Shown here piece by piece: positions 23,901 to 33,340 of a stretch of 37,847 bases of DNA. The notes below the pieces were generated by a model. That model was not told the origin of the DNA, did not search any database, and saw only the letters and a list, made by a program, of their open reading frames with translations. The position numbers and the translations under genes were made by a program. Position 1 is the first letter of the stretch. Each line of letters starts with the position of its first letter. Source of the stretch: Alectoria sarmentosa (Eukaryota; Ascomycota; Lecanoromycetes; Lecanorales; Parmeliaceae); NCBI GenBank assembly GCA_009733775.1, contig WOGZ01000320.1, positions 1 through 37,847 on the forward strand. The letters run 5' to 3'.

Positions 23901-26900
23901 ATTTATTAAAAAATTGCGTTATTACGAACATTAATAAAAAAATAACGTAAAATTTAAAAATTTAAAAATAATTATAAAAAATGTAAAGACTTAAAACTTA
24001 ATATGCGAATAACTCGAATATTTAATTTCAATTTTATAAAATTTTTAACATTATTCACATTTCGATTTAACGAATTTTCGAGAAATTTTTTAAAATTTTT
24101 AATTTAGCGAGAATTTCGAAAGTTGAAAAAAATAAATATATTTATTCGTTAATAACATCAATTTGTATTTTATCGAAAAATTATATTTTTATATTATAAT
24201 TTAAATTATTATATAAAACGATAATAAAAGTTTAAAATTAATGTTAACGTATAATTTTTCGCATTAATAAATGTTTATAAAAAAGCAACGCTTTTTTAAT
24301 GCGTTTATTAATAATTCATTTTTTAATTTTAAGTCTTTCGTTTTTAAGATATATAAATCGTTATATTATCGAAAGAAATTAAAAAAATAATAATAAAACG
24401 TCGCTATAATATAATAATAAAAAGATAAATAATAAATAAAATGCTTATTTTTCAAATAATATATCTTAAAATGAGATTTTTCAAAATATAAAAATCGTTT
24501 TTACGTTAATAAAATAATTTTTGAAATAACATCGAACTTCATTAATAATAGCGATAAAAAAAATGTGTGAAATGAAATAATGCATTTTTTATATATGAAT
24601 TTTAAAAAGTTGAAAAAAATTTTAAATTTTTTAGAAGTGACGATAGCGAATATTATTTTAAATATTAAAATAATATAAAGATTAAATGTTAAAGATTTAG
24701 TATTTGCGTAATGTTTTTATAAATTTAAGCGTCGCATTTCTTTTCTCATTCTTCTCGAGCATTTTTTATTTCTTTTAAACATTTTCGAATTATTTATTAT
24801 GCAATTATTTATTGTGTTATTTATTATTTACATAAATTTATTAACGATAATATCGATTTAAAACACGATTTTAAATTAAAATAATGTGTTAAATTTTTTA
24901 ACATATATTTTTATATTAATATAGCGACGACGATAACGAGATATAAGATATTTATTTATATATTTTTTTTAAAATTAATTAAAACAATCACATTGCGCTC
25001 GTTAAAGTTAAATATTATAATTATAAAATTTTATAAAAAAAATGCCGCGATCAATAGCTTTTTTATAAAATAACAAAAAAAGTCGATATAATTTGAAATT
25101 AATAAGCGATAAAGACATTAAAAAAATTGTTAAAAAATGATGATATAAAAATCGCGATATTAAAAAGAGATAATGTTATTAATTTAAATAATATAAATAA
25201 TGTTTTTAAACGTTAAATAAATTGATAATTAAGATACGTTAAAGCATTTTTCGTTATTTTTCGTTTATTTTTCATTATTTTTATTAAAAGTTTATTAATA
25301 AATGTTATATCGTCGTGATATTAATAAACGCTTGAATTTAAATTGCATAAAAGAAATTTGAATAATTATACATATTATTAATTCAAAAACAACAATTTTT
25401 AACGTTAAATGATATAGATTTTTATTAAAACGATAAAGATTTTTATCATTAAACGCTTTAATTTCGAATTTAATTTAATTAAAAATGTTGAAATTTTAAA
25501 AAGATTTTTTCGTAAAAGTTTCATTTAAAAATGTAAAATGCGCATTATTTAATGAAATGATTTAATAACTTTGCATCTTTATTTAATAAAATGAAATTAA
25601 CGCATAAATTACAATATTGAAAGAAAATAAGAAATGCGACGATATAATTTCATTTATTTCTTTAATTTAAATCTCAATATCGCATAAATAAACGATTTTC
25701 GATAATGAATTAAAAAGTAATAACGATATCGAAAAACTAATAAAATAATGCGATTTAACGATATATATTGATAAATTTATTATTTTTATATTTTGCGATG
25801 CGATATCGTATACGCTTTGCGCAAAATTTAAAATAATCGAATTTTCTTTGCGCAAAAAGTAATGCGCATTCGCGAAAAGCTTGTAAATGAAATAATTGCG
25901 TATTATGTTTTATAAATTTTAAACGATGCGCATTATATTAGCGAAGGATTTTATAAATTACATTATTATTAAAAGAATAATAATTATAAATCAAATTTTG
26001 CGCGAAGTATACGCATTAATTATATTAATAAATAAAATATTTTTAGTTATAAAACATTAATAATGAAATAATTAATAGTTAATAAAAAATTAATGAAAAA
26101 TTAATAAAAGATTTATAAAAAGTTAATAAAAAGTTAATAAAACATTTATCAAAACGATTTATTTATTATAATTAACAATTAAATATAATAATACGTTGTT
26201 CGCATTATTAAATTCAATTAAATAACAATTTTTTTTAATTTATTATTATTTATAATTGAGTGAGTGAGCGCTATTATGCAATTCGAATTATTAATTAAAA
26301 TAATATCTTAAAGCATATTTATTTAAAATTCTTAATTACATTATCGTTTATAAAATAATTTATAAAAAATATAATTTATAAAAAGTAATTATAAAAGACG
26401 ATATTATAAAAAAAATACGTATTCGTTAAAGCGTTAAATCGAATCGAGATTAGCGTAAATATAAAAAGCATATTAAATATATTAAATATATTAAATATTA
26501 TTATAAATGTAATATAAATATATTATAAACGTAATATAAACACATAAAAAAGAAATTATAATAAATACGAAAATGAGATAAAAAATTTAAATGCGTTATT
26601 AAAAAAATGAGTTTAATAACTATCGTCGTTGATAATTACATTTTCATTCGAATTTTATTTAAAAGCATAATTATTATAATCTTATACGTCGATAACATTT
26701 TAATTGAAATTAAATTATAAAAGATAATAAATAAAATTAAACGTTAAATATACGCAATTTTTAAAACAAATCAAATTGAATTTATTAATCGCATTTTAAA
26801 CATTTAAATTTATCGTGATTGAAAAAGTAAAATTTTGATTTTCGAATAATTACAAAATTTTATTAAATTATAAAAAAAAAATTATAAATTAAATTCATTT

Positions 26901-28770
26901 TATTAACATTTTAATCGATAAATGTTATTTAATTAAAATTATTTAATCGAGAATAAAAGAGTTAATTAAAGATAATATTAATAACGAATAAAAAGTTTTA
27001 TATTTTTAATAATTAAAACACGATTTGATTTATTTTCTATTATAAAAAAGTTTAATTAATTTTATTATTCGTCACATAATTGCAATTAATTAAATATTCA
27101 AATATATATTAAAAATTAATTAATTGAAATCACGTTATTAATATATAAATAATTTATACGAATTCGCTAATGCAATTTATATAAACGATAAAATAAATCG
27201 CAAATCTATTTATAAATTAGTTTTTTTATATAATAATATTATTTATATATAATATAATCGCAAACAATGAAAAGTTATTACGTTTATAATTAAAATTAAA
27301 TATATAATTTTAATTAAAAAAGAAAAAATCGTCGTATAAATTATATAAAAATTATAAAAATTTCGTTTCAAAAATTTTAATAACGATTTCATTTAATTAT
27401 TTAATAATAATAAAGAAAATATTAATTTAATAAAAAAAATTAAATATTATTAACGTATTAAATATATTAATATTTAATATTATTATATCAAATAATTAAT
27501 GAAAGATAAAATTATATATATAAATTATATTTTAATCGATAAAATGATTGTTAATATATTTATTAAATCGTTAACATTAAAATTATTCGATCGATGTAAA
27601 TAATTATTAAATATATATAATTATTTAAATACAAACACGATTTTTACGAAAGAAAAAAACATATAATTTAAACAATTTCTAAACATTTGTTATTTATTTA
27701 AGCGACGAATTATATAAATATATAATAAATTAAAGACTTTTTAAAAAAAACATTTATTATTAAACGTATTTTTTTTATGTTTTTAATGCTTAATAAAAAA
27801 AGTTGAAAATTTAATAATTTAATATTGATACGATATAATTGCTTTATTTTAAATTAAAATAGAAATATGCGAAAGTTTAATTTATTCGCAAATATAAGAA
27901 CTTTTTTATTTATTATATAAATTAATATGAAATTCGAGAAATTTTTTTATTGTGCGAGCAAATATATATTGCGCTCTTTTTTTTATAAATAAATTTCTTT
28001 TTATATTATATAAATTATTTAATCGTATATTATTCAATTATATACGTATATAATTAATAACTTTAATATTAATTCAATTCGATATAATTTCTTAATTAGT
28101 TAAATTATATTATTAACATTAAAATCGTTTTTATAAAAAAGTGTAATAGTGTTTAAAGATCAATAAGCGTATTATTTTATTAATAAAGTTTATAAATAAT
28201 AAATTCTTATATAAAAAAAAGACGTAATCTTCAAAAAGCATTAAAGAAAATAATTATTTACTTATTAGCGTTAAGAAAAAGTAATTGTAATAACAATAAA
28301 CATTAAAAAAATTTAATAACTTTTTTTAAAAGAATTTTATAAAACTTTAAGCAACATTAAAATCTACGATTATATTTAATTAAATATTTTAAGAATTTTA
28401 ATTAAAAGCTAAGATTTACTTAATAAAAATAAATCGATTTAAAAATGTTTTAAAGATCTTTTAAAAAGCTTAAAAGCTTTTTTAAAAAAAAATCTCTTTC
28501 GAATTTTAATTCTCTTTAATGCTTTTAAATTCTTCGAAACGCATTTCAAATTTATCGCAATTCGAATATTTACTATATTTTTTATTTATTAATATTTTTT
28601 TATTAATTTATCGCATTTTAATTATTTTTATATCGTTGAAATCGTGAAATTTAATATTTTAATATTGCGCATATAAATAAATTTATTTAATTTTTCATTA
28701 TTATATTATAATATAATATTTAAAATACGATACGTAACGAATCGCTCGAATTTTTAAAATAAATTAATAT
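14990..28770. other. AT-rich RIP desert without recognisable element borders
   Basis: About 13.8 kb of RIP-type sequence. I found no LTR pair, no RT/integrase motif and no tRNA here. Visible structure is limited to homopolymer runs (17 T at 21446-21462), short A/T-rich direct repeats (26,070-26,150; 26,470-26,540), a cluster of TGCGCA-type sites (25,530-26,020) and one weakly protein-like frame at 21,680-22,640. It is probably more decayed transposon sequence, but that is inference from base composition. Confidence 0.6.
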
Positions 28771-28850
28771 TAATATTTCGAATCTCAAAATGAATTAAGG
28801 TTTATATTTCGAATTTTATAATAAATTAAAATCGATATTTCGAGATCCTT
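28771..28850 (+). repeat. Three-copy imperfect ~31-bp repeat at the desert/island boundary
   Basis: ATATTTCGA motifs recur at about 28,774, 28,805 and 28,837, each within a similar AAATTAA-containing unit. Copies differ by several bases. Confidence 0.45.
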
Positions 28851-28940
28851 AATCTTTCATAAATCGCGTTGTTAAATAATTATTTATTAAGGTAATTCGA
28901 GCTTTTGTAAAGACTTCGTAAACTGTTTTCAAATTTTGAA

Positions 28941-29582
28941 AATTGTTTTCAAATGACCGACGATGCGGGCGTTAAGAATCACCATATTTCGTTAAACGAT
29001 TAAGAGATTTCCTATCTGGGCTTTGTAAAATGCTTTGAAAAAGGTTGCTAAACCTCCCTATTAAGACAGACTTTCCCCACACCAACGCAGTCTCAGATGT
29101 TCTTTGAATTGTAGAAGTGTCACAAGATCAAGAACCAGCCGTGGAGAAGGACAGTAAAGCAATACCATACACAAACATGATCAAGCATGCAACGTGCATC
29201 TTGCTATTCTTGGAAGGTTGGAGAGCTTTGGAAGTGTCAACATTCGTGAGTAACGACAGCTCTTGTGATGGCTGCAAGCAAGGGTTCGAATCCTGGAGGC
29301 CGAGGTTTTGCAAAGAAATGTTAGAAAGTAAGCGTCTTGCCAGAAGGTCCTGCACGTTACCTCTGGTGCCTCGATGCTCTCCTCCGTCCCCTCGCTCGGA
29401 ATCTCAGCAGAGGATTTGGTTGAGGATACGTAGAGATCTTCCAAGCTTTGCATTACTGGCCAGCCCGCGCCCCCAGCACATATTACTCATTGCACGACGA
29501 GCATGGGTAGTAGGGCCATTGATGCGACAGAAAGCAGGTCGTCTTCACGGTTGACGTACTAATATATCACTTCCCTTTCATC
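28941..29582. other. Start of the GC-normal island; no recognised gene
   Basis: Base composition changes from RIP-type AT-rich to ordinary within ~100 bp near 28,940. A plus-strand 145-codon frame (29,117-29,554) starts with GTG, overlaps equally long minus-strand frames and resembles nothing I know. The segment may serve as the upstream region of the lactate dehydrogenase pseudogene that begins at ~29,583. Confidence 0.5.
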
Positions 29583-31000
29583 ATGTCTCTCAGATCGGTG
29601 ACTTGGATTTATCTTTTTTCTCCGCATATCGGGCATTGTCTAACTAGTTTCAATGTAGTCAAGAAGCATGCCAGTGTTGAAAGCTGCTGGATACGATGTG
29701 TCTCGTGTTGAACCTGAAGACAGAATCTTCTAATTTTCTTGTTACTGCTAGTGATCCTTCTACGGCAACATTTACGATGTAAATCTGAGAACCCTTTTTT
29801 ATCCTTTCGATCTGATCCCAACGCATCATGCATAATCTCAGGTCACACATTTCCTCCCACGGCGTCCAGAAGGCAGCAAGATCGTGTTACCTTTGTTTTT
29901 GCACCCACACTCTAACATCGAGATTGGTTGGCCTTCAATCGTGCTGAGATATTAGGACTCGCTGGTCAAAATGCTACTGAAGAGTACGAACTGAAGAGGA
30001 CAATGTGTATTTGCTTTCTTCATTTCTATTCGGCGCCTTTCAACTTCGCACGCAGCCTGTACATCCTCGGTTCTCAGCTCTCCAGACAACATCCAGCAAC
30101 TCTTCGATGTCGCCCGAGCAAATCCTAGCTAACGCTGAGCCTGGACAAGCTTTTGGCTGGCAGATGTACTGCTAGACAGATCGCAAGAAGAGTGAGGATA
30201 CGCTTACTCGTATAAACGCCATCTCGAACATCAAATTTATCTGCCTTACATTTGACGCCCCCGTTCCGGGCAAGCGAGAGGATGACGAAAGGTCCAGGAA
30301 TATGGGGCTATCCCTCCCAGTAACGTCAGCTGTTAAATCGGGCTCCGCCAGCAAAGAAAACTCAGGAGGTATTGGTTAGTCGCTGTTCACAAGCACTTCA
30401 ACCATCTTGACTTGGAAAACCACTCTACCGTAGTTGGATCAGCACACGAAATTGCCAATACTTCTCAAAGGCATTCAGACCCGTGAGCATGCCTACCTGG
30501 CATCCTCACATGCTCCTCAAGTTAGAGGTACTCTATTATCCAATCATGGTGGCAGGGCAGCTGATACTGCACCGCCTGCAATTCATACTCTGTAAGAAAT
30601 ACGCAAATTCTGCCCAGAGGTCTTGCAAAAGGTCAAAGTGCTTGTAGATGGCGGCATGGGAAGGGAACCAGATGTTGTCAAAGCCCTTTGCCTTGGGGCT
30701 AGAGGGGTCGGCATCGGAAGAGCTGCATCATTTGGATTGGGAGCAGGTGGTGTTGCCAATTCCCCAGATGTGGTGCCCACCGTTGTCGTGTTTCTAGAAG
30801 TGAGAGCACAAGAAGAGACCTGGGTCGGCTGGCAGTGTTTCCTCCGACTGTAGGCGGGCGAGCCGCTGGTCCTAAGTCGGCTCCACCACCGTTGATAAAA
30901 GGAGTGCCATATGGCTTACTCGCAGCTCCTCTGGCTGAATGCAGTCTAGGAACCGATATCGAGATGCTATCAAATAGTATGAGGCGATGTCATGGGTTCC
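29583..31000 (+). pseudogene. Flavocytochrome b2-type L-lactate dehydrogenase pseudogene
   Basis: The intact family couples oxidation of L-lactate (or another 2-hydroxy acid) on FMN to a cytochrome b5 haem domain that passes electrons to cytochrome c. Here the b5 domain shows as VVKKHASVESCW (~29,655-29,690) and LAGQNATEEYE (~29,958-29,990); the haem-ligand HPGG is lost. The FMN domain runs in another frame, ~30,100-30,760: SSMSPEQI, GWQMY, LTFDAPVPGKREDDER, LLKGIQT, LLSNHGGR and VKVLVDGG...DVVKALCLGARGVGIGR. The active-site Lys, His and Arg codons (KG, NHGGR) remain. In-frame stops at 30173, 30377, 30431 and 30593 interrupt uninterrupted homology; 30431 replaces the conserved Trp of LPW (TGG to TAG). 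The ATG at 29583 with a first intron from 29598 is likely. The tail after ~30,760 is diverged. Not functional unless these are sequencing errors. Confidence 0.85.
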
Positions 31001-31367
31001 CCTGCCCCTTTCATTGCATCATGGACACTTTCTCGAACACACAGCAGGCTTGCTGTACCTGATCCAGTTGCGATGACGGGTAAGCATCAACATTGTTGGG
31101 GACTATTTGCTTGGACATACACTCCTTTGACTTTTCAAGAGGGTGGGATGCACAGATAGAACTTCATTTAAGGTGCGATGTGTAGGTTTGAACCAATGAG
31201 TTCACGCAGTGGCGCTATTGTCACCGGATGCACAGACGTATCTTGGCCAACAATTCGGAAAATCGAATACGAAGCAGGTCTTCTCCCGATTGTAATATGC
31301 ACCTTGTAGATATTCAAGACGGGCACGAATTCTTCATTTCGAAGCGAAAGGAGCAAAGCCTCAGGTT
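31001..31367. other. Convergent intergenic region, pseudogene and TAD3 3' ends
   Basis: About 370 bp between the decayed lactate dehydrogenase tail (plus) and the TAD3 stop codon (minus, 31368-31370). No conserved protein is seen; it should contain the TAD3 3' untranslated region. Confidence 0.5.
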
Positions 31368-32764
31368 TTAAACATGTACGCCCGGGCTATCAATCAGTGT
31401 TCGCGAATCATCGTCTGTAACCCATTGCCATGCTAGATGGCGCCAATTTAGCTCCTCTCGCCAGAACAGACTATAGCCCATACCTTGATCATTACTGATG
31501 ATGTCGTAATCCTTATTGTTTTGTGAGAGTCCAGTGAGGCCTCCAGTGCGTGGCATACGTTGTCCAAAGATGACCCTGGAAAATCTCGAGTGCAAAATTG
31601 CCATCGAGCACATAATACACGGTTCGTGAGTGATGTACAGCTCCAAATCGAGGCAGAGGTATCCGTTGCGTCCTGTTGTCGAATTATCGTACACATCCCT
31701 CTCCAGTGAGGTCAGCGGACGATTTGTGTCAAAGTCCGATTCTTCGGAGTCACGTTCCCCAGCCAGACCGTTGAGTAGCGGGGTTCGTCGCTTCCATGCA
31801 ACTATGCCAATTGCTCTCATAACAGCGTGAGCCGTGACGTTGCCACTCCCGTGCTCTTCAGCTTCGGCGACATGGTACCAACGTGCGTCACCAGCTACCG
31901 CAACCACGGAGGCGCCTTCAATTCCGCTCCGATCAACAATGACGGCGCCGATGGGCTCTCCATTAGCGGCCATCGAGGCCTCCTCCCCAGCTAGTTTCGC
32001 AAGGCTCATACATCTTCCGGCACGACTGCGTACATCTTCTAGAGCAGAGGCTACCACAGCAGGGTGTGGACCAAATGGATTTCCACCCCTGTAGACCGTT
32101 GGCCAGTACGCTTGACTCCAGTCCTTTGCTTGCTTTTCTGAAGAGGGCGCATGCAGAGGGACTGGGATGATACGGAGGGGTGGCTCAAGATCGCTGTCTT
32201 GAAAAATGAGTGCCGACGAGAAGACCGTGTAGAGGTTTTCGGCGCTTATGACTGATATTGGGCAGACAAGATAATACAACATAGGCTGTTGCGAAGCTTC
32301 TGCATGGTTATCGACTGCCAAGGGTGCAGAGCTCTCGTAGCCTTTAGGTATACTGTCATCATTGGGCCATGAAAATCGTGGCGAGCTTGCTGGCTTAGTG
32401 GCAGTGGTCGTAAGTATGGGGGTCTGTTCCAGGCGCCCCAGGCAAGTGGGCAGGTTTTCTGGCTTAACGAATCTTCTCAGGTGCTGTAAGTTAGCAGCGG
32501 TGGCATCTTGAAGAGCAGCTTCGACAAGCCTGCATTAAACATGAGTTGAGTCATGTACATTGCTTTTAGGAGCACGTACTTCAAGACGGTGCTTGCGGAC
32601 TTGAGAGGGATGGTAGCGATGAAGACCTCGATGGTTTGGTAGCTGGATTGTAACTCGGCCTTGGTAGGGATCGAGACGAGGCGTCCTTCTTGACGGGGGT
32701 ACGCATCACGTAGCACATTGACCAGTTGAGATAGGTTGTTGACCGAGCTTGATGGAGAGCCCAT
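31368..32764 (-). CDS. TAD3: tRNA-specific adenosine deaminase subunit Tad3 (ADAT3), one intron
   Basis: Non-catalytic partner of Tad2 in the heterodimer that deaminates adenosine 34 (wobble) of several tRNAs to inosine, allowing NNC codon reading. Two exons: 32764-32580 and 32529-31368, split by a 50-nt intron (GTACGT...GCAG). Joined they give 449 codons including TAA, 448 residues. The N-terminal part (GRLVSIPTKAEL, then LQHLRRFVKP across the junction) matches the Tad3 N-domain that helps bind tRNA. The C-terminal deaminase fold has HAVMRA (His ~296, Val ~298) and HEPCIMCSMAILHSRF (Cys ~366 and ~369). Val in place of the catalytic Glu of HAE separates Tad3 from active Tad2. The ATG at 32764 is the only one giving the full N-domain. 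The gene is intact and its codon use is ordinary, in contrast to the flanking desert. Confidence 0.94.
32530..32579 (-). other. TAD3: TAD3 intron
   Basis: 50 nt, donor GTACGT, acceptor GCAG. Removing it joins TTGAA to GCTTGTC in phase, turning a stop-containing read-through into continuous homology. Confidence 0.9.
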
Positions 32765-32871
32765 TCAATGGTATGGAGCAGCAAATTGGTTTTGGTGAAG
32801 GGTTGAGGTCGGGTTGGTGGGGGAAAATTAATGGAAGGCTCCGAGCCTTTGCCAAGTTGCTTGGTGCACTT

Positions 32872-32893
32872 AACCCTAAACCCTAAATCCTAA
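32872..32893 (-). promoter_or_regulatory. Telo-box-like element upstream of TAD3
   Basis: The plus strand reads AACCCTAAACCCTAAA followed by TCCTAAG, nearly three CCCTAAA units. It ends ~108 bp upstream of the TAD3 ATG. AACCCTAA boxes bind Tbf1/TRF-like Myb factors and are known in promoters of translation-related genes in fungi and plants. A role for TAD3 is inference. Confidence 0.5.
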
Positions 32894-32966
32894 GCAAAAT
32901 AAAAGGGTAAGAAAAAAAGATCTCGACTAATCAATCTTCGTATTTGCCAGGACCAAGATCAGAGCT

Positions 32967-33173
32967 TTAGTTGAACAGCCGTTCTTTGGCCCAGTCTCTC
33001 AGGCGTTGAGCTTCATAATCTAGACCTAGACCGAGACCTAGACCGAGACCGAGACCTGGACCTGGAAGCTGGAAGCCCGTGATGTCCCTACGAGTGAGTG
33101 GGTATTGAGCCGAGAAGATCTTTGTTATTCCCAGGTCTTTGATGCAGAGCGGACTTTCGAGGAAAAATCGCAT
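32967..33173 (-). CDS. Hypothetical short ORF with Gly-Leu repeat
   Basis: A 68-codon frame from the ATG at 33173 to a TAA at 32967. After ~38 ordinary residues comes PGPGLGLGLGLGLGL, encoded by a hexanucleotide repeat (33,020-33,065), then an acidic/basic helix-like tail ending DWAKERLF. It lies between TAD3 and the carboxypeptidase on the same strand, ~170 bp after the latter's stop. I recognise no family. It could be a small secreted or disordered protein, a last exon of something larger, or chance. No signal peptide is seen. Confidence 0.22.
   Translation of the reverse strand: MRFFLESPLCIKDLGITKIFSAQYPLTRRDITGFQLPGPGLGLGLGLGLGLDYEAQRLRDWAKERLFN
33020..33065 (-). repeat. Hexanucleotide microsatellite (AGACCT/AGACCG)n
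   Basis: About seven tandem hexamers alternating AGACCT and AGACCG, with GGACCT at the right end. On the minus strand it encodes alternating Gly-Leu in one frame. Confidence 0.85.
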
Positions 33174-33340
33174 TGCTTTGGTGATAAAGAGGAGCAACTA
33201 CTCAGGCATTCAGCCCTCTCTGTCCATCCAAGGCACCATTGTAACATAATTTTTTGACCGGTAATGGTCTATTTCAAGCCACTTACTGTCGCTGAGTGAC
33301 GTCTAGTAATACCACCGTGTCTTGCGAATCCTGAACCTTT

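Larger units (their letters stand above)
1..28940. other. AT-rich, RIP-degenerated repeat compartment
   Basis: Nearly 29 kb of extremely AT-rich DNA with no intact gene. The remaining C and G bases occur mostly as CpG; in many 60-bp lines (for example 8161-8220) every C is followed by G. This is what remains after RIP, which converts C to T, preferring CpA, on both strands of repeats. Stop codons are mostly TAA, and the only recognisable proteins are ghosts of retrotransposon polyproteins. Short ORFs of 60-106 codons across this region are chance gaps or fragments of these ghosts. I see no tRNA, rRNA or mitochondrial gene. Confidence 0.93.

Noticed and set aside
1..28940. Mitochondrial or plasmid origin of the AT-rich DNA
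   Set aside because: It contains nuclear Ty3/gypsy elements with target duplications and a CpG-retaining RIP pattern, and no mitochondrial genes or tRNAs.
29240..29320. Possible tRNA gene: GGGTTCGAATCCT resembles a tRNA B box
   Set aside because: The T stem does not pair beyond three bases, and no matching acceptor stem or A box is found at tRNA spacing upstream.
29117..29554. 145-codon plus-strand ORF as a gene
   Set aside because: GTG start, no recognisable motif, and equally long overlapping frames on the opposite strand.
30160..30600. Introns explaining the stops in the lactate dehydrogenase
   Set aside because: Homology reads straight through all four stops in one frame, leaving no room for introns there.
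32872..32893. Interstitial telomere or chromosome-end fusion
   Set aside because: Only about three units, not a long array, and it lies in a promoter of an intact gene.
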